A DNA stretch of 59,529 nt from Planctomycetota bacterium (GTDB lineage: Bacteria > Planctomycetota > UBA1135 > GCA-002748355), in NCBI GenBank assembly GCA_027021385.1, contig JALUUL010000018.1, positions 1 to 59,529 of the forward strand. The letters run 5' to 3'. How positions within the stretch are numbered: the stretch's first letter is position 1; every line of letters begins with the position of its first letter. The translations under genes were made by a program, and so were the position numbers. Below the pieces are notes generated by a model. It did not search any database, was not told the origin of the DNA, and was given only the letters and a program-made list of their open reading frames with translations. Below are positions 8,977-18,218 of the stretch, in pieces.

Positions 8977-10394
8977 TGTCCGCCTCCCCTTCCCGCCCCC
9001 GCGCCGCCTTGCACGCGCTCGGCTGCCGGGTCAACGCCGACGAAGTCGCCGCGCTCGCCTCCCATCTGCTCCGGGACGGCTGGGCGATCGTCCCCTTCGG
9101 CGAAGAGGCAGAACTCCAGGTCCTGAACACCTGCACCGTGACCCTGACGGCGGACGCCGAGGGCCGCAAGCTCGTGCGCCGTGCGGCCCGGCGGAAGGCC
9201 CCGGGAGGGCTCCTCGTCGTGACCGGCTGCTACGCGCAGCGCGACCCCCGGACCCTGCGCGGCCTCGAGGGGGTCGACCTCGTGCTCGGCAACGTCGAGA
9301 AGGCCGAACTCCTCGATCACCTCCGAAGGCTCCAGGAGGACCGCCGTCTCGCCGGAGAACTCTGGGTCAGCGAGGCCCCGCGCACCCGTCGCTTCCTGGA
9401 CCATGCGACCCCCCTGGCCGACGCCGGCCGCACGCGGGCCACCCTCAAGATCCAGGACGGCTGCGACGAGGCCTGCACCTACTGCATCATCCCGAGCGTC
9501 CGCGGGCCTTCGACGAGCCGGGAGCACTCCGAGATCCTCCGGGAAGCGCGCCGCCTCGCCTCCTTCGGCTACCGGGAGATCGCGCTGACGGGAGTGCACA
9601 GCGGGAGCTACGGCCGGGATCGAGGGGAAGAAGACGGGCTCGCGGGCCTCGTCCGGGATTTACACGGACTCGGTCTCTCGCTCCGCTACCGCCTCAACTC
9701 CCTCGAGCCCGCCACCCTCACCGAGACTCTTCTCGAGGCACTCGCGGAAGCTCCGTCCTTCTGCCGGCATTTCCACGTCCCCCTTCAGCACGGGCACGAC
9801 CGGGTCCTCCGCCGCATGGGCCGGAATTACCGGGCGGCCTTCTACCGGGAACGCATCGAGCGCCTGGCCGGCCTCTTCGCCGGCGCGGGGATCGGGGCGG
9901 ACGTCATGGTCGGTTTCCCCGGTGAGAGCGACGAGGAGTTTGAGGCGACCTGCTCCTTGATCCGCGACCTCCCCTTGTCCTACCTGCACGTCTTTCCCTG
10001 GTCGCCCCGACCCGGAACCCCGGCGGCGCGCCTCGGGAACCGGCTCGACGAGCCTCGGAGGAAGGAACGTCTCGCCCGCATGCACGAACTCGACCGGAAA
10101 CTGCGCAGCCGCTTCCAGCGGACCCTCGCGGGCCGGACCGAGACCGTCCTCATCGAGAGCGAGGAAGGTCCCGGAGGCCTCCCCTCCGGGCTCGCCGCGT
10201 GCTATCTCCGCGTCGACCTCGTCCCGAGCGGAGAAGGACCCGAGGCCCCCGCCCGGTCGAACACCTTCCGCCGCGTCCTTTTGGACCGGCCCCTCGACCC
10301 TCATCGGATCCTCGGCCGGGATCTCGGTCCCGCCGCCCCCTTCCCCGGAGCCTCCCCGCCCTCCCCTCTTCCCTCCCCCGCCATCCCGAGATGA
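8976..10394 (+). CDS. mtaB: tRNA (t6A37) methylthiotransferase MtaB
   Basis: A radical-SAM methylthiotransferase that converts t6A to ms2t6A at position 37 of ANN-decoding tRNAs. The N-terminal UPF0004 domain has its three cluster cysteines in LGCRVNADE, NTCTVT and TGCYAQ. The radical-SAM motif CDEACTYC lies near residues 160-167, followed by IPSVRGPSTSR. FHVPLQHGHDRVLRRMGR and VMVGFPGE are typical of the family. A short TRAM-like region follows. The LGC-VN-E form near the start separates MtaB from MiaB and RimO. At 472 residues it is somewhat long because of a Pro-rich tail. The methyltransferase gene downstream overlaps by four bases. Confidence 0.88.
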   Translation: MSASPSRPRAALHALGCRVNADEVAALASHLLRDGWAIVPFGEEAELQVLNTCTVTLTADAEGRKLVRRAARRKAPGGLLVVTGCYAQRDPRTLRGLEGVDLVLGNVEKAELLDHLRRLQEDRRLAGELWVSEAPRTRRFLDHATPLADAGRTRATLKIQDGCDEACTYCIIPSVRGPSTSREHSEILREARRLASFGYREIALTGVHSGSYGRDRGEEDGLAGLVRDLHGLGLSLRYRLNSLEPATLTETLLEALAEAPSFCRHFHVPLQHGHDRVLRRMGRNYRAAFYRERIERLAGLFAGAGIGADVMVGFPGESDEEFEATCSLIRDLPLSYLHVFPWSPRPGTPAARLGNRLDEPRRKERLARMHELDRKLRSRFQRTLAGRTETVLIESEEGPGGLPSGLAACYLRVDLVPSGEGPEAPARSNTFRRVLLDRPLDPHRILGRDLGPAAPFPGASPPSPLPSPAIPR

Positions 10395-11095
10395 ACTACG
10401 AATCCCCACCCTCCCCATCCTCCCCCCCCGAAGGGGTTCGCGAGGTCTTCGACCACTGGGCCCGGAGCGGCCGGGCGGAGGGCATGGAGCGCAACCATTC
10501 CGAGGCCGTGTCCCGGGTCCTCGATCCCCTCGACTGGGGCCGCGGCCGGCGCGTCCTCGACCTCGGCTGCGGGAACGGCTACGTCGTCCGCCGGAGCGCC
10601 GAGGCCGGCAGCCTCCTCTCGGTCGGCGTCGACCTCTCTCCCGAGATGGTCGCCCGGGCCCGGGAGCGAAGCGTGGGGACCCCCCGAATCCACTATCTCT
10701 GCGGGGTCTTCCCAAGTCCCGAACTCGAGGCCGAACTCCTCTCGCTCGCCCGCGGGGCGGCCCCCGATCTACCTCCGGGTTTCGACCTCTGCTTCTCGAT
10801 GGAAGCCCTCTACTACCTGCCCGACCCCGACGAGGGCCTGCGCGCCCTGCGCCGCCTGGCGGCCCCGGGGGCGATTCTCTGCTGCGGGCTCGACTTCTAC
10901 GAGGAACACGAGGAGAGCCGCTCCTGGCCGGACGATCTGGGCCTGCGCATGCACCGCCGGACGATCCCCGAATGGCGCCGGGCGGTCGAGGCGGCCGGCT
11001 TCGTCGAGGCGAGGGCCGAGCGGACACTCCCCTCCCCGGAAAGCGGCGCCGCGTCCTCCCCCGCGACCCTCTGGCTTCGCGGTCTCGCCCTCTGA
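10391..11095 (+). CDS. Class I SAM-dependent methyltransferase
   Basis: A 234-residue protein whose ATG overlaps the mtaB stop (ATGA). Motif I is VLDLGCGNGYVV near residue 52, VGVDLS ends strand 2, and FDLCFSMEALYYLPDPDEGL near 125 is the motif IV region. EVFDHWARSGRAEGMERNH at the start resembles UbiE/Methyltransf_11 proteins that bind small hydrophobic or amine substrates. The tight link to mtaB could mean an RNA-modification role, but there is no RNA-binding domain, so the substrate stays open. Confidence 0.78.
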   Translation: MNYESPPSPSSPPEGVREVFDHWARSGRAEGMERNHSEAVSRVLDPLDWGRGRRVLDLGCGNGYVVRRSAEAGSLLSVGVDLSPEMVARARERSVGTPRIHYLCGVFPSPELEAELLSLARGAAPDLPPGFDLCFSMEALYYLPDPDEGLRALRRLAAPGAILCCGLDFYEEHEESRSWPDDLGLRMHRRTIPEWRRAVEAAGFVEARAERTLPSPESGAASSPATLWLRGLAL

Positions 11096-11112
11096 CCGGG
11101 ACCGGAATCCGC

Positions 11113-11652
11113 TCAGGGAAGGGCCCGTTCGAGTTCGAGGTCGAGCCGTCCCCAGAATGGGAGGCCGCCTGGGTTCCAGGTCACGAGTCCGACCTGCACG
11201 AGAAGGACGTCGGAGGAGAGGGCCCCTCCCGCGACCGCGACCGTCCCCTTCCTCCCTAGACCGCTCGCCCCCCCCGCCCCCGACCAGGCATAACGAAGCC
11301 AACAGAACCGGCCGTCCTGGCCGTTGCGGTAGTCGTCGAGAAGCGTGCCGAGGCGCCGTTCGAGTCCGGATCGATCGAGCGGGACCCCTCCGAGGGAAAC
11401 GAAGCCCGAGGCTCCGAGTTCAAGGAGGACCCCGCGGGCCGTCCAGGTTTCGCGTAAGGCCTGGGCTCCCGGACCCCGGGCGTCCCGCACCCCGACGACC
11501 TTCCAGGATCCCCGCATGTCGATCGAGAAGGCCCCCGCAGATGGCGGCCGGGCCACCTGGACCGAATACGAGGTCCGCATGTCCGACGAACAGGAGAACG
11601 CCGTGAGGAGGAGCAGACCAAAGAGGAATCGCGGGAAGACGGGGGAATCCAT
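11113..11652 (-). CDS. Hypothetical lipoprotein
   Basis: A 179-residue protein with a lipoprotein signal: short N-terminus, FLFGLLLLTAFSC with the lipobox Cys at 21, then a Ser-rich start of the mature part. The rest is beta-rich and has no family that I recognise (GSWKVVGVRDARG, FCWLRYAWS, LLVQVGLVTWNPGG). It probably sits in a periplasm-facing leaflet. It is convergent with the methyltransferase gene, with only 17 bases between them. Confidence 0.65.
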   Translation of the reverse strand: MDSPVFPRFLFGLLLLTAFSCSSDMRTSYSVQVARPPSAGAFSIDMRGSWKVVGVRDARGPGAQALRETWTARGVLLELGASGFVSLGGVPLDRSGLERRLGTLLDDYRNGQDGRFCWLRYAWSGAGGASGLGRKGTVAVAGGALSSDVLLVQVGLVTWNPGGLPFWGRLDLELERALP

Positions 11653-11728
11653 GCCCTTCCATCGGCCCTGAGGTCCCGCGGCTTGGCCCGGAAGTCCGTG
11701 CCCGGTGCCAGGGGAGCTTCGAGGAAGC

Positions 11729-12658
11729 TCAGGTCTCCGGATCGGCCTCAGTGTCGCCGGACCCGAAACGCTCGTCGAGGAAACGCTCGATCGCGGCGAG
11801 GGCGGCCGAGAGAGCCGGGGTCGGACCTTCGAAAGGATGCCCGCTGCCGAGGAAATGCCCGGTCTCCTCGAGCAGGAGGAGGCGCACGCGCGAGGATTCG
11901 GCCGCCTTGACGAGGTCCTCGGCCTCGGTCACCGGGAAGACGCGATCCTCCTCCGCCGCGAGGACGAGAAGACGGGCGGGCGTCGTCGCGACCAGCTCGA
12001 CTAGGCTCGCGAGCCTCGCCAACCTGCGCGCGTCCTCGAGGAAGGGACCGTGGAGGACGACGGTTCGGGCATCGTCGAGGGAGACCTCGACCCTGTCCAT
12101 CCCTCCCTCCCCCCCCTGCCGGACGAGGGTCCGAGGCGGGCAGAGCAGGACTAGCGCCTGCGGGGCGGGGCGGCCCTCGGCCCGGAGACGGCGGTCGAGG
12201 TGGAGGGCGAGGGCCGCTCCCTTTCCGTGCCCGAGGATCGCGAGGTTCTCCCGGTCCCAGGAATCCGCGCCGGGGAGATCCCCCCGGAAGAGGGCGCGGA
12301 AGGTCGCCATCCAGGCGGCGATCTCCCGGCTCAACGTGTACTCCGCCGCCCGGCGCGCGAGGTCCTCGGCCTCCTCCCGGAACGGAAGCCCCCCGTCGAT
12401 CCCCAGACAGAGGGAACGCGCGGCCAGGCGCTCGCGGAGCCAGGGGTAGAACCCGTAGGCCTTCGTGAAACAGAGGTCCGGGAGGAAAGCTAGAGCGGGG
12501 AGCTTCTTCGGGGTCGCCGGAAGGCGGCAATCCCCATGACAGGAACCCGCAGGCTGAGGGACCTGGAAGCTGTGGAACTGCATACCGGTGGGATCCGGAC
12601 TCCGGACGAGGAAGGAGGCCGGACCCCTCCATTGTCCTGATCCGGGACGAATCCTCAA
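11729..12658 (-). CDS. Alpha/beta-hydrolase-fold protein lacking the nucleophile
   Basis: Up to 309 residues with an alpha/beta-hydrolase layout. The nucleophile elbow reads ILGHGKGAALAL, where the family has GxSxG or GxCxG, so the catalytic Ser is Gly. The other triad members look intact: LAAEEDRVFP (acid) and EETGHFLGSGH (His). The start is uncertain; an internal ATG at 12583 (MQFHSFQVP) would give 284 residues and removes a weakly convincing N-terminus. It may be inactive, may act as a binding protein, or may use another residue. It is followed at 11.65 kb by the lipoprotein gene on the same strand. Confidence 0.6.
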   Translation of the reverse strand: MRIRPGSGQWRGPASFLVRSPDPTGMQFHSFQVPQPAGSCHGDCRLPATPKKLPALAFLPDLCFTKAYGFYPWLRERLAARSLCLGIDGGLPFREEAEDLARRAAEYTLSREIAAWMATFRALFRGDLPGADSWDRENLAILGHGKGAALALHLDRRLRAEGRPAPQALVLLCPPRTLVRQGGEGGMDRVEVSLDDARTVVLHGPFLEDARRLARLASLVELVATTPARLLVLAAEEDRVFPVTEAEDLVKAAESSRVRLLLLEETGHFLGSGHPFEGPTPALSAALAAIERFLDERFGSGDTEADPET

Positions 12659-12731
12659 GCCTCCCGATCGGGAACTCCCGTAGCCGAGGAGAGAAGCGGC
12701 GCGGACTCCCTCATCAGGAGTGTTCGATTTT

Positions 12732-12780
12732 CAAATCAAGGATTTGGCTCCCCCACCTGGACTCCGTTATCCTCTCGGAT
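12732..12780 (+). promoter_or_regulatory. Candidate rnc promoter with an inverted repeat
   Basis: CAAATC-aag-GATTTG at 12732-12746 is a perfect inverted repeat in one of the few A+T-rich spots here. It overlaps a weak -35 (TTGGCT, 12744-12749) followed by a TATCCT-like -10 about 18 bases on. It could be an operator-promoter unit for rnc-mfd-surA-like. Confidence 0.35.
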
Positions 12781-12820
12781 TATATCCTTGGAATCCGCCC
12801 TCCTCATCGAAGACGACACC

Positions 12821-13534
12821 ATGGCCGATCCCAACATGAAGCTCGCCCAGAAACGCCTCGGGTACTCCTTCAAGGAGGAGAGGTTTCTCGAGATCGCTCT
12901 CCAGCACGCCTCCACGAAGAACGAGGGGGTCCCGACGAACGAGCGGCTCGAATTCCTCGGGGACGCCGTCCTGAACCTTCTCGTCTCCTGGTTCCTCTAC
13001 GAGGGCATGAAGGATGCGGACGAGGGTCAACTCTCCCAGCGGCGCGCGCAGATCGTCGACACGAAGAGCCTCGCCGCCCTCGCGCTGGAGCTGGACCTTC
13101 CGAGCCTGCTCCGAACGGGAAAGGGTCAGGACCTCCCGGCGACCGAGAAGATGCGCGCCGACCTCGTCGAGGCCTGCATCGGAGCAATCTTCCTCGACGG
13201 CGGAATCGAGGCGGCGCAGAGCTTCGTCCTCAGCAAGATCCTCCCCCACGCCTCGCCCACGAGCGAGAGCGGGGAAGCGCACGACCCCAAGTCGAAGCTC
13301 CAACACTACACCCTCGCGAAGCGGCTCGGGCTCCCGAAGTACCGGCTGATCGAGGCCCAGGGCCCGGGGCACGACATGCGCTTCTTGATGGAAGTCTCGG
13401 TCGGGGAACGGGCTCTCGCGAAGGGCAAGGGCACGAGCAAGAAGATCGCCTCCCAGAACGCCGCGCGGGAGGCCCTGCGTCTCCTCCTCGAGGAGGAGGA
13501 AAAAGAGGAACCCGCCGGCCATGGCGCCGGCTGA
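12821..13534 (+). CDS. rnc: Ribonuclease III
   Basis: A double-strand-specific endoribonuclease that processes rRNA and structured RNAs. Length is 237 residues from the ATG at 12821; an in-frame TTG at 12788 would add 11. The catalytic domain shows NERLEFLGDAVLNLL (signature motif with metal-binding Glu and Asp) and KMRADLVEACIGAIFLDGG with the second acidic cluster. From about residue 150, a dsRNA-binding domain follows (DPKSKLQHYTLAKRLG, then GKGTSKKIASQNAAREAL). Neither candidate start has a clear ribosome binding site. The 3' end overlaps mfd by 14 bases. Confidence 0.93.
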   Translation: MADPNMKLAQKRLGYSFKEERFLEIALQHASTKNEGVPTNERLEFLGDAVLNLLVSWFLYEGMKDADEGQLSQRRAQIVDTKSLAALALELDLPSLLRTGKGQDLPATEKMRADLVEACIGAIFLDGGIEAAQSFVLSKILPHASPTSESGEAHDPKSKLQHYTLAKRLGLPKYRLIEAQGPGHDMRFLMEVSVGERALAKGKGTSKKIASQNAAREALRLLLEEEEKEEPAGHGAG

Positions 13535-16500
13535 ACGAAGCCGCCTCCGCCAGGACCCCGGGCTCTCCCCCGCGATCGCCCTCCGCCGGGACTTCGGCGA
13601 CCTCGAGGTCTTCCGCGGACTTCCTCTCCCCGCCCCCCCACGCGCGTTGTCGCTCTTCTCCCTTCCGGGGGCCTCGAAGGCGCTCTTCGTCGCCACCCTC
13701 CGGGAACGCCTGCGCGATCGGCCCTTCCTCGTCTGCGTCTCGGAGGAGGGGGAAGTCGACGACTGGCTCGAGGATCTGGCCCTCTGGTCTCCGGAACGCT
13801 CGGGCCGACCGCGCCCCAGGGTCCTCCCCCTGCCCGAGGAGGACGAGGAGGGGCGGCCTCTTGCGGCCTCCCTGCTGGCCCGGGGGAACCTCCTCGCGAA
13901 CCTCGAGCCGGGGGAGATCTGCATCGCCGAACTCAGCGCCCTGATGGCTCCCGTCCTCGAAGCCGGAGAGGAGATCCGGAGCCTGCGCCTCGAGACCGGG
14001 GACGAACACGACCCGCGCGAACTCGTACGCCTCCTCGTCGAGGGGGGCTTCCATCCGATGCCCCAGGTCTGCCGCCCCGGGGAGGTCGCGCAGCGGGGGG
14101 ACGTCGTCGATCTCTTCCCCCACGGCGCCGAGGAGGCCCTCCGCCTCGAGTTCTGGGACGACGAACTGGAGTCGATCCGCCGCTTCGATCCGAAGACGCA
14201 ACGATCGATCGAGGAATGCGACGGTCTCCGCATCCCGATCCTTCGGGGCGCCCCGGCGCGGAGGCCGGAAGGCGAGGACGCCCCCTTCCCCCTCGACCTC
14301 TTCGAGGGCGCGGTCTTCGTCGTCGAACCGGCCCGCCTCGAGGCCCGCATGTCCCGCTTCACGCTGCATTCGGGCAGCACGACCCCCGCGGTCGCCGCCT
14401 TCCGGAGGGGCCTGAGCCGTCTTCCCGCCTACGGGCTCTCGACCCTCCCGGTCCAGGACGGAATCGATCTCGGATGCGCGCCGGCCCACGTGCCGCCGGC
14501 CGAGAGCACCGAACTGAAGGCCCGCATCCTCGCGGCCGGCCGTCTCGAGGACCGGCCGCTCGTCGTCCTCCGGTCCCGGGCCGAGGCCGAGCGGCTTCTA
14601 CGCCTCGCCCGCGAGGCCCGGGGCGCGGGGGACCCCGGTCTCGACGCGGCCGTCGGCAGCCTGAGCCGCGGCTTCCGGATCCCGGCTCTCGGACGCACGG
14701 TCCTCAACCACGGGGAGTTCTTCGGCACGGGCGTCGCCCGGCGGCGGTATCTCCGCGACAGGAAGAAGCGGGCCGTCCCCTCGAAGGCGCTCGGAGGCTT
14801 CTTCGACCTTCGGGAAGGCGACCTCGTCGTCCATGCGATCCACGGCATCGGACGCTTCCTCGGCCTCGAGAGGGGCTCCCGCGGCATGGCCGGCGGGGAG
14901 GAGGAGCATCTGCGCCTGGGGTTCCAGGACGACGTGCAGATCCTCGTTCCCGCCTCGATGATCGACCTCGTCCAGAAATACGTGGGGGCCGGCAACGAGG
15001 CCCCCCGGCTCGACAAGGTCGGAGGAAGGGCCTTCGGACGCCGCAAGGCCCAGGTCGCCCGGGCCCTGCAGGACATGGCCGCCGCCCTCCTCGAGATCCA
15101 GGTCCGGCGCGCGGAGAGCCCGGGCTTCGCCTGCCCCGAACACGATCCCCTCGCCGAGGAGTTCGAGGCGGCCTTCCCCTTCACGGATACGCCCGACCAG
15201 GCAAGGACGACGAAGGAACTCCTTCGCGATCTCCGCGATCCCAGGCCGATGGACCGCCTTCTCTGCGGGGACGTCGGTTTCGGAAAGACGGAGATCGCGA
15301 TGCGCGCGGCCTTCCGGATGGTCTCCGCCGGGAAGCAGGTCGCGGTCCTCGTTCCGACGACCCTGTTGGCCGAACAGCACGGCCGCACCTTCGCCGACCG
15401 CATGGCGAGCTTCCCGGTGCGCACCGCCGTGCTCTCCCGACTCCAGAGCCCGAGAGAGCGACGCGAGGTCCTCGAGGGAATCGCCTCGGGCGGGATCGAC
15501 ATCCTGATCGGAACGCACCGCATCCTCTCGAAGGACGTGCGCTTCAAGGACCTCGGACTCCTGATCGTCGACGAGGAGCAACGCTTCGGTGTCGCGCAGA
15601 AAGAGAAGGTCCGCAGGCTCAAGGCCCGGCTCGACGTGCTGACCCTGACCGCGACGCCGATCCCGAGGACCCTTCACATGGCTCTTCTCGGGATCAAGGA
15701 CATCTCCTCTCTCGCGACGCCTCCTCCCGGACGCATGGAGATCCGCACGAAGGTCGTCGAGCGCTCCGCGAGGGTCATCCGTCACGCGATTCTCGAGGAG
15801 ATCCGGAGGGGCGGTCAGATCTTCTTCCTGCACAACAGGGTCCACGATCTCGCCCTGATCGAGACCGAACTCCAGAACCTCGTGCCCGAGGCGCGGATCG
15901 TGACCGGACACGGCCAGATGCCGGAAAAGGAACTCCTCGTGAACATGCGCCGCTTCCTCGCGGGAGACGCGGACCTTCTCCTTTCGACGACGATCGTCGA
16001 ATCCGGGCTCGACATTCCCAGGGCCAACACGATCCTCGTCGACCACGCCGACCGTTTCGGCCTGGCCGAACTGCACCAGCTCCGCGGCCGCGTCGGGCGC
16101 GACGTCCGCCAGGCCTCCTGCTGGCTTCTGATCGACCCGACCCGCCCCCTTTCCCCCGAGGCGAAAAGCCGCCTCCAGGCCATGGAACGCTTCTCCGGGC
16201 TCGGCGCGGGCTTCTCCCTCGCGATGCGCGACCTCGAGATCCGGGGCGCGGGAAACCTCCTCGGCCCCGAGCAGTCCGGGCATATCGCGGCCATCGGCTA
16301 CGACATGTACTGCCGCCTGCTCCAGGCGGCGGTCGAGCGGAACCGTGACGGCACCTCCGCTCCGTCCGAACTCCCGGAGGAAGTCGTAGCCGCCCAGGTC
16401 GACGTCGACCTCGGAGTCGAGGCCTTCATCCCGCCGGAGATCCAGCCGGATCCGGACCTGCGCATCGCCCTCCTGCGGGAAATGGACGAGGTCACCGATC

Positions 16501-16895
16501 CGGACAGCCGGGAACGGATCGCCTCCGACCTGAGGGACCGCTTCGGGCGCCTCCCCCCGCCCCTCGAACGCCTGCTCGACCTCTTCCTCGTCAAGCATCT
16601 CCTCGCGGGCCAGGGCATGCGGAGCGCCCGCTTCCTCCCCCCGGGACAGTGCATCCTCCAGCACGCCCCGGGACGGGGCCCCCGCGGAGGTTGGCTCGAG
16701 GCCTTCGCCGACGTGCGGGCCGTGCGCCCGGAAACGACCTGCCTGGTCCTCCCCCCCGGGGTCGACCGCCCCGAGGCGGTCCTCGCTCATCTCCGCGACG
16801 CCTTGTCCGGCGCCCGTTCCGGTGCCAGACTCGGGGGACCGGGGCGGCCTCGCCGCCGGCGCCGCCCCCAAAAACCCGAAGGTCCGAAAGCATGA
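13521..16895 (+). CDS. mfd: Transcription-repair coupling factor Mfd
   Basis: A 1,124-residue DNA translocase that removes RNA polymerase stalled at lesions and recruits UvrA. The N-terminal third is a UvrB-like region (PGEVAQRGDVVDLFPHG). A CarD-like RNA-polymerase-interacting domain follows near residue 430 (FDLREGDLVVHAIHGIGRF). The RecG-like motor has Walker A GDVGFGKTE near 582, DEEQRFGV near 683, TATPIPRTL, STTIVESGLDIP and LRGRVGRD. The C-terminal TRCF domain follows. It overlaps rnc by 14 bases and the SurA-like gene by four, so the three are likely co-transcribed. All expected motifs are present. Confidence 0.95.
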   Translation: MAPAERSRLRQDPGLSPAIALRRDFGDLEVFRGLPLPAPPRALSLFSLPGASKALFVATLRERLRDRPFLVCVSEEGEVDDWLEDLALWSPERSGRPRPRVLPLPEEDEEGRPLAASLLARGNLLANLEPGEICIAELSALMAPVLEAGEEIRSLRLETGDEHDPRELVRLLVEGGFHPMPQVCRPGEVAQRGDVVDLFPHGAEEALRLEFWDDELESIRRFDPKTQRSIEECDGLRIPILRGAPARRPEGEDAPFPLDLFEGAVFVVEPARLEARMSRFTLHSGSTTPAVAAFRRGLSRLPAYGLSTLPVQDGIDLGCAPAHVPPAESTELKARILAAGRLEDRPLVVLRSRAEAERLLRLAREARGAGDPGLDAAVGSLSRGFRIPALGRTVLNHGEFFGTGVARRRYLRDRKKRAVPSKALGGFFDLREGDLVVHAIHGIGRFLGLERGSRGMAGGEEEHLRLGFQDDVQILVPASMIDLVQKYVGAGNEAPRLDKVGGRAFGRRKAQVARALQDMAAALLEIQVRRAESPGFACPEHDPLAEEFEAAFPFTDTPDQARTTKELLRDLRDPRPMDRLLCGDVGFGKTEIAMRAAFRMVSAGKQVAVLVPTTLLAEQHGRTFADRMASFPVRTAVLSRLQSPRERREVLEGIASGGIDILIGTHRILSKDVRFKDLGLLIVDEEQRFGVAQKEKVRRLKARLDVLTLTATPIPRTLHMALLGIKDISSLATPPPGRMEIRTKVVERSARVIRHAILEEIRRGGQIFFLHNRVHDLALIETELQNLVPEARIVTGHGQMPEKELLVNMRRFLAGDADLLLSTTIVESGLDIPRANTILVDHADRFGLAELHQLRGRVGRDVRQASCWLLIDPTRPLSPEAKSRLQAMERFSGLGAGFSLAMRDLEIRGAGNLLGPEQSGHIAAIGYDMYCRLLQAAVERNRDGTSAPSELPEEVVAAQVDVDLGVEAFIPPEIQPDPDLRIALLREMDEVTDPDSRERIASDLRDRFGRLPPPLERLLDLFLVKHLLAGQGMRSARFLPPGQCILQHAPGRGPRGGWLEAFADVRAVRPETTCLVLPPGVDRPEAVLAHLRDALSGARSGARLGGPGRPRRRRRPQKPEGPKA

Positions 16896-18016
16896 CGACG
16901 CCCTGGTATTCGAGGATCCTCCTCCCGGCCGCGCTCCTTCTCGGCGCGGGGGCCGCTCCGGCCCTCCAGAACCCGGCGGGGAAGCCCCAGGGCCCCGCTC
17001 CGGATCCCCGGGGGCCGTCCCCCGCCACGCAGGGGCGACGACCCCAGGGCCCCCAACCGGCTCCCGAACCCTTTCGGACCTTCGACCGCGCCCTCGCCCT
17101 GATCGGGGACAAGGTCATCACCGAGAGCCGGATCCGCGACGCCCTCGAAGTCGCCCTCGAGGCCGAACTCCGGGACATCCAAAGCCGCCGGCCCGGAGCC
17201 CGGCTGAGCCCGCGGGTCGTCGAGTCGATCCGCCGGGACCTGGTCCGCCGGGAGGTCGAGAACATCATCGAGGCCGACAAGACCGGCTCCCTGGGCTTCC
17301 CGAAGGACGCGATCGAGAACTATGTGCGGCGGACGGTGGACCGCATTCTCGAGGAGAAACGCCGCGAATCGGGAAGCTGGCCCGCCTTCGTCAAGAACCT
17401 CGAACGATCCGGCCTTTCGGTCCAGGATTTCCGGGAGCAGCAGAGCCAGCGCGTCCGCCTCGAACTCGTCCAGCAGGAGGAGACGCGGAGGTTGATCCGC
17501 GGGGGCGCCCTCCATCTGACCCCTCAGGAACTCTACCGGTATTTCCGGGCCCACCGCGGGGAGTTCCGCCGTCCCGGCGAGGCGGTCCTCGAGATCCTCC
17601 GCTTCGAGGCGAAGGGGGGGAAGACCGCCGCCGCCCGGGCGAAGGCGGCCCTCGCCCTCCTCTCGAAGGACCCGAAGGCTGAACTCCCTCCCGGACTGCG
17701 CCCCGAGGGGAGGCAGAGCCGGACGATCACCGAGAACGACGGCACGGCGGCCGTGCTCAGGAACTTCGCCTTCGACCCCTCGACCCGCCCCGGAAGCCTC
17801 CGACCGGGTCCCGGGGGCCTCGAAGGCCCCACGGTCCGGCTGATCCGGCTCCTCCGCCGGACCCTCCCGAAGGAACCCGACTTCCTCGACCCCGAGGTCC
17901 AGCGGCGCATCACCCGGGTCCTCCGGGATCGACGGAAGGACCGGATCCGCCTGAAGATCCTCTACGACTCCCTCCGGCGGGTCCAGACCTGGCCGCCCGA
18001 CCTGTTCCGCAGGTAG
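16892..18016 (+). CDS. SurA-like periplasmic chaperone (SurA_N domain)
   Basis: A 374-residue secreted protein starting in the ATGA overlap with mfd. An N-terminal signal peptide (RILLPAALLLGAGAAPALQ, cut near 25) is followed by a Pro-rich spacer. FDRALALIGDKVITESRI is the opening of the SurA N-terminal domain, which continues as a helical region rich in Arg/Glu. The later segment (LTPQELYRYFRAHRGEFRRPGEAVLEIL) corresponds to the start of the parvulin-type region, but the rotamase motifs are weak, so it may be a chaperone without isomerase activity. Its likely role is folding of outer-membrane proteins. Confidence 0.72.
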   Translation: MTTPWYSRILLPAALLLGAGAAPALQNPAGKPQGPAPDPRGPSPATQGRRPQGPQPAPEPFRTFDRALALIGDKVITESRIRDALEVALEAELRDIQSRRPGARLSPRVVESIRRDLVRREVENIIEADKTGSLGFPKDAIENYVRRTVDRILEEKRRESGSWPAFVKNLERSGLSVQDFREQQSQRVRLELVQQEETRRLIRGGALHLTPQELYRYFRAHRGEFRRPGEAVLEILRFEAKGGKTAAARAKAALALLSKDPKAELPPGLRPEGRQSRTITENDGTAAVLRNFAFDPSTRPGSLRPGPGGLEGPTVRLIRLLRRTLPKEPDFLDPEVQRRITRVLRDRRKDRIRLKILYDSLRRVQTWPPDLFRR

Positions 18017-18218
18017 GACCGGGAGAAACCCACCGGTCCCAAGGCTCCTTCTGGTGCGGTCCCGGGTCCCGGGCTAGGCTCTACGGCGATTTTCTTCGAT
18101 CCGGGAAGCCTGCGGCTGAACCGCCCGCCCCCTCCGACGTTGGGCATTCCGGACCGTTCCCGCGGGTGGGAACCCTCGATCGCCGAACATCGGCCCGAAG
18201 GCCTGGAGAAGGACAACG

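Noticed and set aside
14598-16871. 757-codon minus-strand frame opposite mfd
   Set aside because: GC-rich codons leave the opposite strand open. The sequence is low-complexity Arg/Glu/Asp/Gly and mfd is unmistakable on the plus strand.
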